Assembly (NCBI RefSeq): GCF_017254915.1
Contig: NZ_JAFKCT010000002.1
Span: 310,001-374,000, forward strand
Source: Algoriphagus oliviformis
Lineage (GTDB): Bacteria; Bacteroidota; Bacteroidia; Cytophagales; Cyclobacteriaceae
Direction: 5' to 3'
Length of the DNA stretch: 64,000 nucleotides
Made by a program: the position numbers and the translations under genes. The notes below the pieces were generated by a model. That model had not been told where the DNA came from, searched no databases, and worked only from the letters and a program-made list of their open reading frames with translations. This document shows positions 25,365 through 34,340 of this stretch, piece after piece; position 1 is the first letter of the stretch; every line of letters starts with the position of its first letter.

Positions 25365-25421
25365 ATGATACTAAGATCAGAATGTAGAACCCAAAGTAAC
25401 ATTTTAGATTCCTAATCGCTT

Positions 25422-27836
25422 ATGGCAATTACCAACCCTTATCCGCAATCCCCTGAAGAGCATTTGGTTGACAAAGAAGAGATCCTAAAGGACTTCAAAG
25501 TGGCGGTGACCAGCCGGCACGCCTCCCTGATGGGAAGAAAGGAAGTGTTTATGGGGAAGGCAAAGTTTGGGATTTTCGGTGACGGAAAGGAACTGGCGCA
25601 GATTGCCATGGCAAAAGCCTTCCAAATCGGCGATTTCCGTTCGGGATATTACCGCGATCAGACGTTTATGTTTGCGCTGGGCGAACTGAGCGTTCAGCAG
25701 TATTTTGCGCAGCTCTATGCCCATACCGATGTGGAAGCCGAGCCTGCCAGTGCCGGGCGACTGATGAACGGTCACTTTGCCACGCGATCCCTCAATCCTG
25801 ACGGATCCTGGAAAGACCTGACCAAGTCTTACAACTCAGCCGCAGATATTTCCCCTACAGCAGCCCAGATGCCAAAACTCCTCGGCTTGGCGTATGCGTC
25901 CAAGCTTTTCCGAGAAAACAAAGGACTGAAGGAGCTGAAGCAGTTTTCTAAAAACGGAAATGAAGTGGCCTGGGGCACCATTGGCAATGCCTCTACCTCG
26001 GAAGGCATGTTTTTCGAAGCGATCAATGCCGCAGGTGTCATGCAGGTGCCGATGGTGGTCGCGATATGGGACGACGAATACGGCATCTCGGTACCCAATG
26101 AATTCCACACGACGAAGGGAAGCATATCCGAGGTACTGATGGGCTTCCAGCGCACCGATACGGAGAAGGGTGTGGAAATCCTCCGTGCCAAAGGATGGGA
26201 CTACGAAGGCTTGGTGCAGACTTTCCGCTATGCGGGTCAGCTTTCCAGGGAAGAGCATGTCCCGGTTCTGATCCATGTGGAGGAGATGACCCAGCCGCAA
26301 GGGCATTCGACTTCTGGTTCACACGAGCGCTACAAATCCTCCGCGCGCCTGCAATGGGAGCGTGACTGGGACTGCATAGCCCGCTTTAGGGATTTCATCG
26401 TTTCCTCTGGCATTGCCGAGGAGGAGGTACTCGACAAGATCGAGCATGAGGCCAAAGCAGAGGTCAAGCGCCAGAAGGAAGCTGCTTGGAGCAGCTTCTC
26501 CGGGGAGATCAAGAAGGAGATCCAAGAGGCAGTTAGCCTTTTGAAGGCTACCGCTGAAAACAGCTCCAAAAAGTCCCTGCTTCTGCAGCTGGCAGAAGAC
26601 CTCGCCAAGACCATCAACCCAATCCGCAAAGATGCCGTCACAGCAGTGAGGAAGGCTTTGCTTGCCCTACGTTTTGATTCGGAGGAGGTAAAAGCCGGGC
26701 TAAAGGGATGGTATCAGACTCAGGGTGAGAAGAATTACGACCGATACAATAGCCATCTGTACAGCCATTCCAAATGGGCTGTAGGAAATATAAAGGAAGT
26801 AGCCGCTACCTACGACGATAAGTCTCCCTTGGTAGATGGGCGCGAGATTCTCCAGGCATTTTTTGACCGGATGTTGGAAAACGACCCTCGATTTTTCGCA
26901 TTTGGAGAGGATGTGGGCAAGATTGGTGACGTAAACCAAGCCTTTGCGGGCCTTCAGGCAAAATATGGTGAGCACCGCGTGGCCGATACCGGCATCCGCG
27001 AGTGCACCATCATCGGACAGGGGATAGGTACAGCCCTGAGGGGGCTTCGGCCTGTAGCCGAAATCCAATACCTAGACTACCTGCTCTATGCGCTGCAGAC
27101 CCTCTCTGACGATTTGGCTTCTCTTCTCTATCGGACCAAGGGCGGGCAAAAAGCTCCGCTGATCGTGAGAACCAGAGGGCATCGATTGGAAGGGGTGTGG
27201 CATTCCGGATCTCCGATGGGGATGATTCTTTCATCGCTTCGGGGGATGATCGTGTGTGTGCCCAGGGATATGACCCAGGCTGCAGGGATGTACAAGACGC
27301 TGCTTGAATCCGACGAACCAGCGATCATGATCGAATGCCTGAATGGCTACCGTCTCAAGGAAAAGATGCCTTCCAATCTTGGGGAGTTCACGGTGCCTTT
27401 GGGTAGGCCGGAGATCCTGCGGGAAGGTACAGATCTGACCATCGTGACCTATGGCAGTATGTGTAGGATCGTGATGGATGCGGCTGAGGAGCTGGCTGAG
27501 CTGGGCATTTCAGCGGAAGTGATCGACGTGCAGACGCTGTTGCCGTTTGACTTAAGCGGGGTGATCGGCCAGTCGGTGCAGAAGACCGGCAGGGTAATCT
27601 TTGCCGACGAAGACGTGCCGGGCGGCGCATCAGCTTACATGATGCAGCAAGCCATCGACGAGCAGGGCATTTTCAAATACTTGGACTCGGAGCCCCAGAC
27701 CATTGCTGCCAAGGCACACCGTCCGGCTTACTCTTCGGATGGGGACTACTTCTCCAAGCCCAGCACGGATGACGTGACCGAAAAAGCTTATCACATGATG
27801 CATGAGGTCAGTCCGGAAAGGTTTCCCGCCATCTAG
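25422..27836 (+). CDS. 2-oxo acid dehydrogenase E1, alpha-beta fusion
   Basis: Protein of 804 residues that joins E1 alpha (about 1-400) and E1 beta (about 460-804) of a 2-oxo acid dehydrogenase complex. The alpha half has the TPP region GTIGNASTSEGMFFEAINAAGV ending WDDEYGIS; the beta half has FAFGEDVGKIGDVNQAF, RVADTGIRECTIIGQGIG and TYGSMCRIVMDAA. Single-chain E1 proteins of this type are typical of Bacteroidota and are usually annotated as branched-chain (2-oxoisovalerate) dehydrogenase. The substrate preference cannot be read from sequence. No E2 or E3 gene is next to it. The first G of the usual GDG motif is kept, but the aspartate is not. Confidence 0.92.
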   Translation: MAITNPYPQSPEEHLVDKEEILKDFKVAVTSRHASLMGRKEVFMGKAKFGIFGDGKELAQIAMAKAFQIGDFRSGYYRDQTFMFALGELSVQQYFAQLYAHTDVEAEPASAGRLMNGHFATRSLNPDGSWKDLTKSYNSAADISPTAAQMPKLLGLAYASKLFRENKGLKELKQFSKNGNEVAWGTIGNASTSEGMFFEAINAAGVMQVPMVVAIWDDEYGISVPNEFHTTKGSISEVLMGFQRTDTEKGVEILRAKGWDYEGLVQTFRYAGQLSREEHVPVLIHVEEMTQPQGHSTSGSHERYKSSARLQWERDWDCIARFRDFIVSSGIAEEEVLDKIEHEAKAEVKRQKEAAWSSFSGEIKKEIQEAVSLLKATAENSSKKSLLLQLAEDLAKTINPIRKDAVTAVRKALLALRFDSEEVKAGLKGWYQTQGEKNYDRYNSHLYSHSKWAVGNIKEVAATYDDKSPLVDGREILQAFFDRMLENDPRFFAFGEDVGKIGDVNQAFAGLQAKYGEHRVADTGIRECTIIGQGIGTALRGLRPVAEIQYLDYLLYALQTLSDDLASLLYRTKGGQKAPLIVRTRGHRLEGVWHSGSPMGMILSSLRGMIVCVPRDMTQAAGMYKTLLESDEPAIMIECLNGYRLKEKMPSNLGEFTVPLGRPEILREGTDLTIVTYGSMCRIVMDAAEELAELGISAEVIDVQTLLPFDLSGVIGQSVQKTGRVIFADEDVPGGASAYMMQQAIDEQGIFKYLDSEPQTIAAKAHRPAYSSDGDYFSKPSTDDVTEKAYHMMHEVSPERFPAI

Positions 27837-27902
27837 ACGGGAGATTGGGAAAAGCCTCTTAGAAAAGGGAAGCCGGTATAGATAGTTCTTCCGACTATTT
27901 GC

Positions 27903-28661
27903 CTAGGCAGCTTGGTTTTTTAGCGTCTTGCGGTAGTAGGGTTGCTTTTTCGACAGAAAGTTGGCGACTTCGATGCGGTAGAAATCATATCCGATCACCA
28001 CCAGGAGAAACAGGCAAACGATATAGAATACATTGTATTCCACACGGAGGTAGATCAGTCCCGCGCAGACGCCACCAGTGACATAGGAGACCATAATGGA
28101 GAGCAACAGTCTCATCTTGTCACGCAATTCCGGCCGTTCTCGGTATTCCTTCTTTGTAAACATGGAGGCCAAAATTCCCAAGTCGGTAGTCAAACCGGTA
28201 AGGTGGGTCGTCTTCACCGCAGCGTTGGAAACGGTTGCCGTCAGCCCGTTTTGGAGCCCCATCGCAAACAGCATCAAACTCACCATCAGCTCGGTCTCAA
28301 AAAGTGTTTCCCTATAGTAAAACTGGATATAGGTGCCCACAGCCAGCAGGCAAAGTATTTCCAAAATAATGGGAAGTGAATGGGCCAAATATGCGTTGGA
28401 CTTGTTAAGGTTGATGACGGCAAGGTTGGAGGTGAAGTTTCCCAGGAAGAAAAGCAATATCCATCCGCCCACCACCAGTACCTCATACCAGTTTCCCTTG
28501 GATATCTCTTCGGCAAGAATGGCATAGTGACCGGTGACGTTTGAGGTGAAGGCAAAAAATATGATCACGGATACGACATTCACCATGCCTGCCGAAAAGG
28601 CCGTCAGGGCCCCAAGTTGGATGTTTTCCCTGTTGGTTCTATCTCTGTATCTCTTGATCAT
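27903..28661 (-). CDS. YoaK/DUF1275 family membrane protein
   Basis: Membrane protein of 252 residues with about six helices and the DUF1275 pattern: AFSAGMVNVVSVIIFF, FTSNVTGHYAILAEEI, LFAMGLQNGLTATVSNAAVKTTHLTGLTTDLG. The function is unknown. Its start overlaps the end of the upstream hypothetical gene by 23 bases, and it is the last gene of a Usp-led operon that follows a two-component system. Confidence 0.9.
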   Translation of the reverse strand: MIKRYRDRTNRENIQLGALTAFSAGMVNVVSVIIFFAFTSNVTGHYAILAEEISKGNWYEVLVVGGWILLFFLGNFTSNLAVINLNKSNAYLAHSLPIILEILCLLAVGTYIQFYYRETLFETELMVSLMLFAMGLQNGLTATVSNAAVKTTHLTGLTTDLGILASMFTKKEYRERPELRDKMRLLLSIMVSYVTGGVCAGLIYLRVEYNVFYIVCLFLLVVIGYDFYRIEVANFLSKKQPYYRKTLKNQAA

Positions 28662-29136
28662 GATGGGGTGGTCTTATCTTTTCGAAAGTCATCTTCACGA
28701 TTCCCCTCACCTGCATGTCCGAGTTGAAATGAAGCACCATTCGGGAAGGGGTGAGCTCTTGGATCTTGTAGTGCTCGGTCTGGTCTTCCGCGCCGGAGAT
28801 CTTCAGCACGTTGCCCCGCCCCTTCAGTTTCCACCGAGAGGATTTGGAGTTGTTCTTTCCGCTCATGTGCAGCGACTCGTCGGCTCCAAAGCTCCAGATT
28901 TCGGCCTGGTGTATGATCAGGTTTTCCGCGATCTGGCTCTTGATATGGTCGGTAATCCTAAAGTCAAATCCGCCATCATCCGGATTGTCTGCCTTTTCGT
29001 ATTCCCAGGACACTTCCTTCCAATCCCCCAGAATCCTGCTTTGTGGACTGGGCTGCGTGGATAGCAGGGCGAAATAGGCGGCGGCAAACAAAAGGAATGC
29101 CGCCAGGTAGAGCATCGAGGTTTTCATTTTGTCCAA
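28639..29136 (-). CDS. Hypothetical membrane-anchored or exported protein
   Basis: Protein of 165 residues that I do not recognise. One N-terminal hydrophobic segment (residues about 5-24) acts as an anchor or signal. The rest looks like a small beta-barrel: ILGDWKEVSWEYEK, EIWSFGADESLHMSG and WKLKGRGNVLKI, a pattern often seen in lipocalin-like proteins of Bacteroidota. It lies 3 bases after the Usp gene and overlaps the DUF1275 gene by 23 bases, so the three are co-transcribed. Confidence 0.75.
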   Translation of the reverse strand: MDKMKTSMLYLAAFLLFAAAYFALLSTQPSPQSRILGDWKEVSWEYEKADNPDDGGFDFRITDHIKSQIAENLIIHQAEIWSFGADESLHMSGKNNSKSSRWKLKGRGNVLKISGAEDQTEHYKIQELTPSRMVLHFNSDMQVRGIVKMTFEKIRPPHHDQEIQR

Positions 29137-29139
29137 CGG

Positions 29140-29655
29140 TCAATGGGCAATCTGCCCCCTGGTGAAGAACAGTGTGGAAATCGCGTTTTCCCGGTCTTCA
29201 TGGGATGAGATGGATATATCCTCCCAATCAACCTTGATTTTGGGCAGTCTGCATTTGTTGAAAAAGGGAAGCAGGTCAAAACTCGACCGGCTGGCAAGCT
29301 TTAATTTGTGGTTTCCTGGCAAGTATACTTCGTCTATCCGGTTGGCTTCCAGGTAGTTTTCAAAAGCCGCTTGGGTAAATCCGCTGAAGATGTCTATCGT
29401 CATCCGTTCGATTTTCCCGTCGAATTTCGAAAGGAGAAGGTTACAGCTAGCTTGGAATTCAGGAGTCTCCAAGTCGGCAAGCACCCTTGATTTGGAGTAG
29501 AAAAGCAGCTCCGTGATGGAAGTGGATGCCATCAAGCCGTGGATGAGGATGATCTTTATTTTCTCTTGCGGATCGAGGCTTTTTTGCAAAGCCATTTTGG
29601 CAAGGTTGAGGGATTTTACCGTAAAGTCCGTCGGTATCAGGATTGTTTTGGCCAT
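29140..29655 (-). CDS. Universal stress protein-like protein
   Basis: Protein of 171 residues with a UspA-type start (KTILIPTDFTVKSLNLAKMAL) and an alpha/beta order consistent with one Usp domain, but without the usual nucleotide-binding GxxGxxxxxxxGS motif at the end. It leads a three-gene operon. The 109 bases upstream hold three 11-bp direct repeats, which suggests direct control by the OmpR-type regulator encoded just before. Confidence 0.75.
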   Translation of the reverse strand: MAKTILIPTDFTVKSLNLAKMALQKSLDPQEKIKIILIHGLMASTSITELLFYSKSRVLADLETPEFQASCNLLLSKFDGKIERMTIDIFSGFTQAAFENYLEANRIDEVYLPGNHKLKLASRSSFDLLPFFNKCRLPKIKVDWEDISISSHEDRENAISTLFFTRGQIAH

Positions 29656-29708
29656 GTCTACATCACGTTGTTGAAACAGCTGTAAAACTAGGCCTGTCCA
29701 ATTAGAAC

Positions 29709-29741
29709 GGTCTAAGGATGGGATTAGGACGGGATTAGAAT
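29709..29741 (-). promoter_or_regulatory. Three 11-bp direct repeats, likely response-regulator site
   Basis: Three consecutive 11-mers read on the plus strand as GGTCTAAGGAT, GGGATTAGGAC and GGGATTAGAAT; a further GGGATTAG is at 29761-29768 across the histidine-kinase stop codon. Direct repeats with an 11-base period are the usual recognition form of OmpR/PhoB-type regulators. The array is 54-86 bases upstream of the Usp start codon. Confidence 0.6.
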
Positions 29742-29764
29742 ACCGCCCCCAAATTAAAACGGGA

Positions 29765-31141
29765 TTAGAGTTGGAAGTTGCCGCGGGGAAGATGGATCTC
29801 CACGGTGGTGCCCAGGTTCAGTTTGGAGGAAACTTTCAGCTCTCCGTCGTGGATTCGGATGATGTTTCTGGCAAGGGGTAGGCCGATGCCGTATCCTTCA
29901 TGGTTTTTGGTGTTTGAGGCCCTGAAGTAGGGATCGTAGATGTAATCCATTTCCTCCGGCGGGATACCGATCCCGTTGTCCTTGACGATCACGACGATCA
30001 GTCCTTCCATGGCTCCCAAAGCAATGTTTACGGGTTTTCCGTCCGAATATTTGCATGCATTCAGGACGATGTTGGAAAGGGCCAGGTGGAGCAGCTGCTC
30101 GTTTCCCAGTACCTTCAGCATCAGTGGGCTTTCGGGCAGCAGGCTGAAGTCCAGGGAGATCTTCGAATGGGTCTGGATTTTTTCCACTGTCTCCTTGACG
30201 TCCAGGATGAGCTGGTCCATCCGTACCTTTCCAAACTTCTGCCGCTTTCCGTCAAATCCGGTTTGTGCCAACAGCAACAGAGCCTGTGTTTTGCTCTGCA
30301 GCTTTTCCGCATCGTCCAGGATCGCCTTGATCGCCTCGATGTATTCCTGGGGCTCGCGGAGCTTGGAAAGGGTGACGTCCGCTTCGCCGATGATGGAAGT
30401 CAGTGGCGTGTTGAGTTCGTGGGAGGCATTGCTGATGAAGTTTTTCTGGGTTTCAAAGGACGTTTCCAGCCTGTTGAGCATATCGTTGAAGGTCTGGCTG
30501 AGTTCCCGGATGGCGTCATTGCTTCCGGGGACTTCCAATCGCATGTGCAGGTTTTCAAAGCCGATTTTTCGGGTTTTTCGGATGATGTTTTGGATGGGCT
30601 CGATGATCTTCCGTGAGAACATCACCGAAAACACCACGATGAGCAAGAAGGCAATGGCAAGCGAGGTGAGTATCAGGTTGCGAAGGTAGGCCAGATGGTG
30701 GGTGGCAAAATAGTTTTCGGCGGAGATGATCACCAGGTGCTCTCTGCCGTCGGGGGTTTGGTAAAGCGTGCCGTAGACAAAGGTGTTTTGGGTATTGTAG
30801 GTGGCCAGCCCCTCAGCCAAAATGGCCCGGAGGAAACCGTTTTGGTATCCGTCCAGCCTGGCATCCTCCAAAACAGACGATTTGTCTATGTCCTCCAAAA
30901 TAAGGTGGCTTTCGTTGGGGAGTACTTCCAGGTATTCCTGCCTCAGCTGCTGTACCACGTTGGTTTCCGTGGGGTTTTCCAGTTCGATTTTGGCAGTGGT
31001 AATGGCCCGGATCTCCAGTCTTTTGTAAAAATCGGCAAATGAAAACCTCGAAATGGAATAGTAGATAAAGCCGCTGAACAACAGGGTGTAGCCCAGAAAA
31101 GCGGTCAAGAGGATATAGACAATCTTGTTTTGAAGCTTCAT
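29765..31141 (-). CDS. Sensor histidine kinase
   Basis: Protein of 458 residues. Two membrane helices (about 7-28 and 154-176) flank a periplasmic sensor region of about 125 residues. A HAMP linker follows (about 176-230), then HisKA with His241 in SNASHELNTPLTS and the HATPase domain with N-box Asn361, G1 DNGIGI at 388-393 and G2 GYGIGL at 416-421. It pairs with the OmpR-type regulator whose stop overlaps its start by ATGA. The signal is unknown. Confidence 0.94.
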   Translation of the reverse strand: MKLQNKIVYILLTAFLGYTLLFSGFIYYSISRFSFADFYKRLEIRAITTAKIELENPTETNVVQQLRQEYLEVLPNESHLILEDIDKSSVLEDARLDGYQNGFLRAILAEGLATYNTQNTFVYGTLYQTPDGREHLVIISAENYFATHHLAYLRNLILTSLAIAFLLIVVFSVMFSRKIIEPIQNIIRKTRKIGFENLHMRLEVPGSNDAIRELSQTFNDMLNRLETSFETQKNFISNASHELNTPLTSIIGEADVTLSKLREPQEYIEAIKAILDDAEKLQSKTQALLLLAQTGFDGKRQKFGKVRMDQLILDVKETVEKIQTHSKISLDFSLLPESPLMLKVLGNEQLLHLALSNIVLNACKYSDGKPVNIALGAMEGLIVVIVKDNGIGIPPEEMDYIYDPYFRASNTKNHEGYGIGLPLARNIIRIHDGELKVSSKLNLGTTVEIHLPRGNFQL

Positions 31142-31833
31142 TGCTCTTCTTTTAGCACATAGCCCATGCCGATTACGGTGTGGATTAGTTTCTGGTCCCC
31201 ATACTTGTCCAGCTTCTTACGGATGTAGTTGACATAGACATCCACCACGTTGGTACCCATGTCAAAGTTGACACCCCAGACTTCGTCCAGTATTTCCATA
31301 CGGGAAAGGACCTTTCTCGGAGACTTCATGAACATCAGCAATAGCCGAAACTCCGTGGAGGTAAGCGAAAGCTCATGCCCGTTTCTGAAGACCGACTTTT
31401 CCGAATTGTTGAGGATGAGGTCTGCAAAGGTGAACAGTTCGCTGTCGGCTTTTTTTGGCTCTTCGCTCTTTTCGCTCCTGCGGAGCAGCGTCTTGATCCG
31501 TGCCAGCAGTTCGATGAACTTGAACGGTTTGACCAGGTAGTCGTCTGCTCCTGACTCCAGCCCGATCACGATGTTTTCGCTGCTGCCCATGGCCGTGAGG
31601 AAGAGTATGGGGATGTCCCGATCCCGCTCCCTGACCTGTCTGCATACCTCCAGCCCATTCATGTTTGGCAGCATGATATCGAGAATCAGGACGTCGAAGC
31701 TTCCGCGGGTAGCGAGCTGTAGCCCCAAAGTCCCATCCATTGCCACCGTCACCTCAAAGCCGTTTTCCGTCAGGCCTTTGTTGATAAAACTGCATACGCG
31801 AGGATCGTCCTCCACCAAAAGTATCTTTTTCAA
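31138..31833 (-). CDS. OmpR-family response regulator
   Basis: Protein of 231 residues. The receiver domain has Asp9/Asp10, the phosphorylation site Asp52 (LILDIMLP), Thr80 and Lys102 (YLVKPF). The C-terminal winged helix has LTSTEFRLLLMFMKSPRKVLSR and VDVYVNYIRKKLDKYG. It is a transcription factor controlled by the kinase downstream, with an ATGA overlap. A weak promoter candidate (TTG, 21 bases, TACTTGTG) is on the minus strand at 31863-31894. Confidence 0.95.
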   Translation of the reverse strand: MKKILLVEDDPRVCSFINKGLTENGFEVTVAMDGTLGLQLATRGSFDVLILDIMLPNMNGLEVCRQVRERDRDIPILFLTAMGSSENIVIGLESGADDYLVKPFKFIELLARIKTLLRRSEKSEEPKKADSELFTFADLILNNSEKSVFRNGHELSLTSTEFRLLLMFMKSPRKVLSRMEILDEVWGVNFDMGTNVVDVYVNYIRKKLDKYGDQKLIHTVIGMGYVLKEEQ

Positions 31834-32278
31834 ATCAAATCTTTGTTTTTGCTAACCCTGCCCACAAGTACACCTGGCTCTGAACGGATGTCAAGTTTGG
31901 CCGGTTGTAACCTGCCGCCTATGGCCAAGGCTGTCCAATTTCGGTATTGTTTCCATTCTCAAGCAACACAATTTATTTGGAAGAGTTGGTATTGTGGTAG
32001 AAACTGTACTATTGAGTCGTGAAAAAATGGAGTTGAATTTTAAGGCCAATTTGAATGGATAAGGTCAGAAGCAGGCCAAGCCGATGGTTTAGATGGAACA
32101 ATTGAATTGTGGGCGACACGGTTTTGGGGCTTGTCTTTTGCCGGTTCAGTTCCTTTGAATCGACGATAGGGGTTTTTCTACGTCATGCACGAAGGGTGTT
32201 TTCAAACCGAGTTTTAATAAAAAATCCCCAAAACTGCTAAGTCTTGGGGATTTGTGATTTTCGGAATCGGAAGCCTGT
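31834..32278. other. Gene-free stretch between regulator and ferritin genes
   Basis: There is no gene in these 445 bases. The left side must carry the promoter of the two-component operon and shows a short inverted repeat (TTGGCC at 31897 and GGCCAA at 31923). The right end holds the ferritin terminator. Nothing else is recognisable. Confidence 0.5.
32222..32253 (-). terminator. Rho-independent terminator after ferritin gene
   Basis: Ten-base perfect stem AAATCCCCAA/TTGGGGATTT around a 12-base loop, 26 bases beyond the ferritin stop codon, with a T-rich tail on the minus strand. Confidence 0.88.
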
Positions 32279-32821
32279 TTACTCTCCCGTGTCTGCAGCA
32301 GCGTGCAGCTTGCCAAGCTCTTGGTCGATCGTCCAGAGTCCCACGCCTTCCTCTCCGATGATTTCGAACAGTTCAAGGGCCCGTCGTGACATGGTCTCCT
32401 CTTCGCGCTGCTCGGTCACGTACCATTGCATGAAGCTGAACGTGGCGAAATCCTTTACCGAAAAAGCATGGTCCACGATGTTGTTGATGGACTTGGTCAC
32501 CTTGATCTCATGCTCCAGGATAAGCTCAAACACTTCGCGCAGCGAGTTGAAGTTATGGCGAATGCCTGTGATTTCGGGCTGGATGGCGTGTCCGCCGGCC
32601 TCATTCACGTATTGGAAGATCTTCATCATGTGCATGCGCTCTTCGTCCGCGTGGGTGTAGAGGTATTTGGCGGCATTGGCGTAGCCCATCATATGGCACC
32701 AAGATGCCATGGAAAGGTAGTAGGCGGAGGATTTTCCTTCCATTTCCACCTGTTTATTGAGCAAAGCTTCGGTATCCGGCAGCAGGGAACGCTGAAGCGT
32801 TACGATTTCTTTCTGTTTCAT
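32279..32821 (-). CDS. ftnA: Ferritin
   Basis: Protein of 180 residues, the length of bacterial non-haem ferritin. The four-helix motifs with ferroxidase ligands are visible: EMEGKSSAYYLSMASWC, YTHADEERMHMMKIF, LILEHEIKVTKSINNI and MQWYVTEQREEETMSR. It stores iron in the cytoplasm as a 24-mer. Single gene with its own terminator. Confidence 0.93.
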   Translation of the reverse strand: MKQKEIVTLQRSLLPDTEALLNKQVEMEGKSSAYYLSMASWCHMMGYANAAKYLYTHADEERMHMMKIFQYVNEAGGHAIQPEITGIRHNFNSLREVFELILEHEIKVTKSINNIVDHAFSVKDFATFSFMQWYVTEQREEETMSRRALELFEIIGEEGVGLWTIDQELGKLHAAADTGE

Positions 32822-32928
32822 AGTTGATAAAATTAGATACTTAAACTTAACGAAATCGGGGCTTTTTCCATTCCCGGCCGAAGCTTTTCGAAGAGAATTT
32901 GAAATTGGTTTAATTTAAGCGAGCTGCC

Positions 32929-34275
32929 TTACCTGGAAACCGGCGAGGGAAAGACCGCGAGGCTTTCGGACCCGGCGTCGGTGACCGACTGGACTGCGAA
33001 GAAGTAGTTGTCCTTGGAGTAGGGGAGGGTCAGGGTCGTTTCGGTGGTGAAAAACTTCTTTTCCCACATCGGCGACGAAGTCTCCCGCATCAGCACGTAG
33101 TATCCTTTGGCTTTTCCGGTGGTAGGCGCCTTCCAAAGGAGGGTGGACTTGTTGCTCAGGCCCGCCACGCTGATGCGCACGTCTTCCGGGGATCCGGCCG
33201 AGCTGGCCAGGGACGCGGCGGCAGCGAGATTCACGGCTGAGACTTTTCTGAGGTATTCGAAGTCCATGAACTCAGGCAGATCGCCATAGTGTATGCCGTT
33301 TTCCACCCGCACATTTTCATGCTGGTGGTAGAAGTTTTCGTTCATCTCGGATACTCGGATGGCCGTGAAGCCATTTCTCAAAAATGGCGTTTGGTCCCCG
33401 CCTCGGAGAAAACGGTCCATCCTATAGATCAGCTTGACCTCCATCTGGTCCACGTAGCGCTCGCCGACTTCTTTGATGTAGCGGGCAAGTTGTCGGGATT
33501 TGGAGTCGTTCTCCGCACCTACGGAACGGCGTGCGGCGGCCTCCTGCTCAGTCTCGGCCAGAGGGATGGTTTCGGAGAAAATCCTAACCTTCGTATTGTC
33601 GCTGATAAGCGTCTCGGAGGAATTGCTGTTGCCGATGATGTCGTTGTTGAGGACTCCGGCGATGTTCCATCGTTCGGCTTTGGCTTTGTCCGCCAGGTAG
33701 GTTGCCCCTTTTAGTCCTTGCTCTTCCCCGGTGAAGGCCACAAACATCAGGGTAGCGGAAAATTCCATCTTGGCCATCACACGAGCCAGCTCCATCACCG
33801 CGGCGACACCGCTGCCGTCGTCGTTGGCCCCAGGCGCTCCGCCTTCGGCGTCCATCACGTCCTTGTTTCGGGAATCCAGGTGGCCGGAGATAATGAAAAT
33901 TCGGTCATCGGCAGGATCGGTTCCCTTGAGTGTCGCGACTACGTTGGCCACCTCCGATTCGGCGGTGATCCGGCGTCCGTCTGCCGGGGTGACAAAGTGC
34001 TCGATTTCCGCAGTCATTCGGCCGGATGAGGACTTCGCAAAGGAGTTGAACTTGGATAGCACGTAGCGCTGGGCCGCTGGCATGCCGTTCTTGTCGTCCT
34101 TGCTCAAGGTATGGCGGGAGTGGAAAGCGGCTAGCTCGTGGATGTATTTTTTCAGGGAATCGGAAGAGACCTCGGAGACCAGTTGCTCTATAGCCGGATT
34201 TCGGTGAACAAGTGTCTGGGCGTCTGCATCCCATAGAGTGAGACCTAGAAAAAGGGCGAATAAAGTTTTGCGCAT
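32929..34275 (-). CDS. Secreted M28 aminopeptidase with C-terminal FN3-like domain
   Basis: Protein of 448 residues with a signal peptide ending DADAQ (residue 20). The M28 zinc peptidase domain has metal or catalytic motifs SGHLDSRN (His132), GANDDGSG (Asp152), FTGEEQGLKG (Glu184/Glu185), and later NNDIIGNS. The last 90 residues (SIAGLSNKSTLLWKAP-like start, GYYVLMRETSSP, NYFFAVQSVTDAGSES) look like a fibronectin type III domain. It probably removes amino acids from peptides outside the cell membrane. It is divergent from the DinB gene across 65 bases. Confidence 0.9.
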   Translation of the reverse strand: MRKTLFALFLGLTLWDADAQTLVHRNPAIEQLVSEVSSDSLKKYIHELAAFHSRHTLSKDDKNGMPAAQRYVLSKFNSFAKSSSGRMTAEIEHFVTPADGRRITAESEVANVVATLKGTDPADDRIFIISGHLDSRNKDVMDAEGGAPGANDDGSGVAAVMELARVMAKMEFSATLMFVAFTGEEQGLKGATYLADKAKAERWNIAGVLNNDIIGNSNSSETLISDNTKVRIFSETIPLAETEQEAAARRSVGAENDSKSRQLARYIKEVGERYVDQMEVKLIYRMDRFLRGGDQTPFLRNGFTAIRVSEMNENFYHQHENVRVENGIHYGDLPEFMDFEYLRKVSAVNLAAAASLASSAGSPEDVRISVAGLSNKSTLLWKAPTTGKAKGYYVLMRETSSPMWEKKFFTTETTLTLPYSKDNYFFAVQSVTDAGSESLAVFPSPVSR

Positions 34276-34300
34276 AGTAGTTTGGTTTTAACCTTACCCC

Positions 34301-34329
34301 TAAATTTATCCGAATAGCTCTTAACCCAA
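34301..34329 (-). promoter_or_regulatory. Possible promoter of the M28 peptidase gene
   Basis: On the minus strand, TTG (34327-34329), 18 bases, then TAAATTTA (34301-34308). This is one base short of the usual spacing and one mismatch from the -7 consensus, so it is only a candidate. Confidence 0.3.
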
Positions 34330-34340
34330 GCGGATTTTAT

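Larger units (their letters stand above)
24988..25421. other. AT-rich divergent control region
   Basis: There is no gene in these 434 bases between ald and the E1 fusion gene. The sequence is far more AT-rich than anything else in the window. It contains a perfect 12-base palindrome AAAACATGTTTT at 25087-25098 and probable promoters on both strands, listed separately. Confidence 0.7.
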
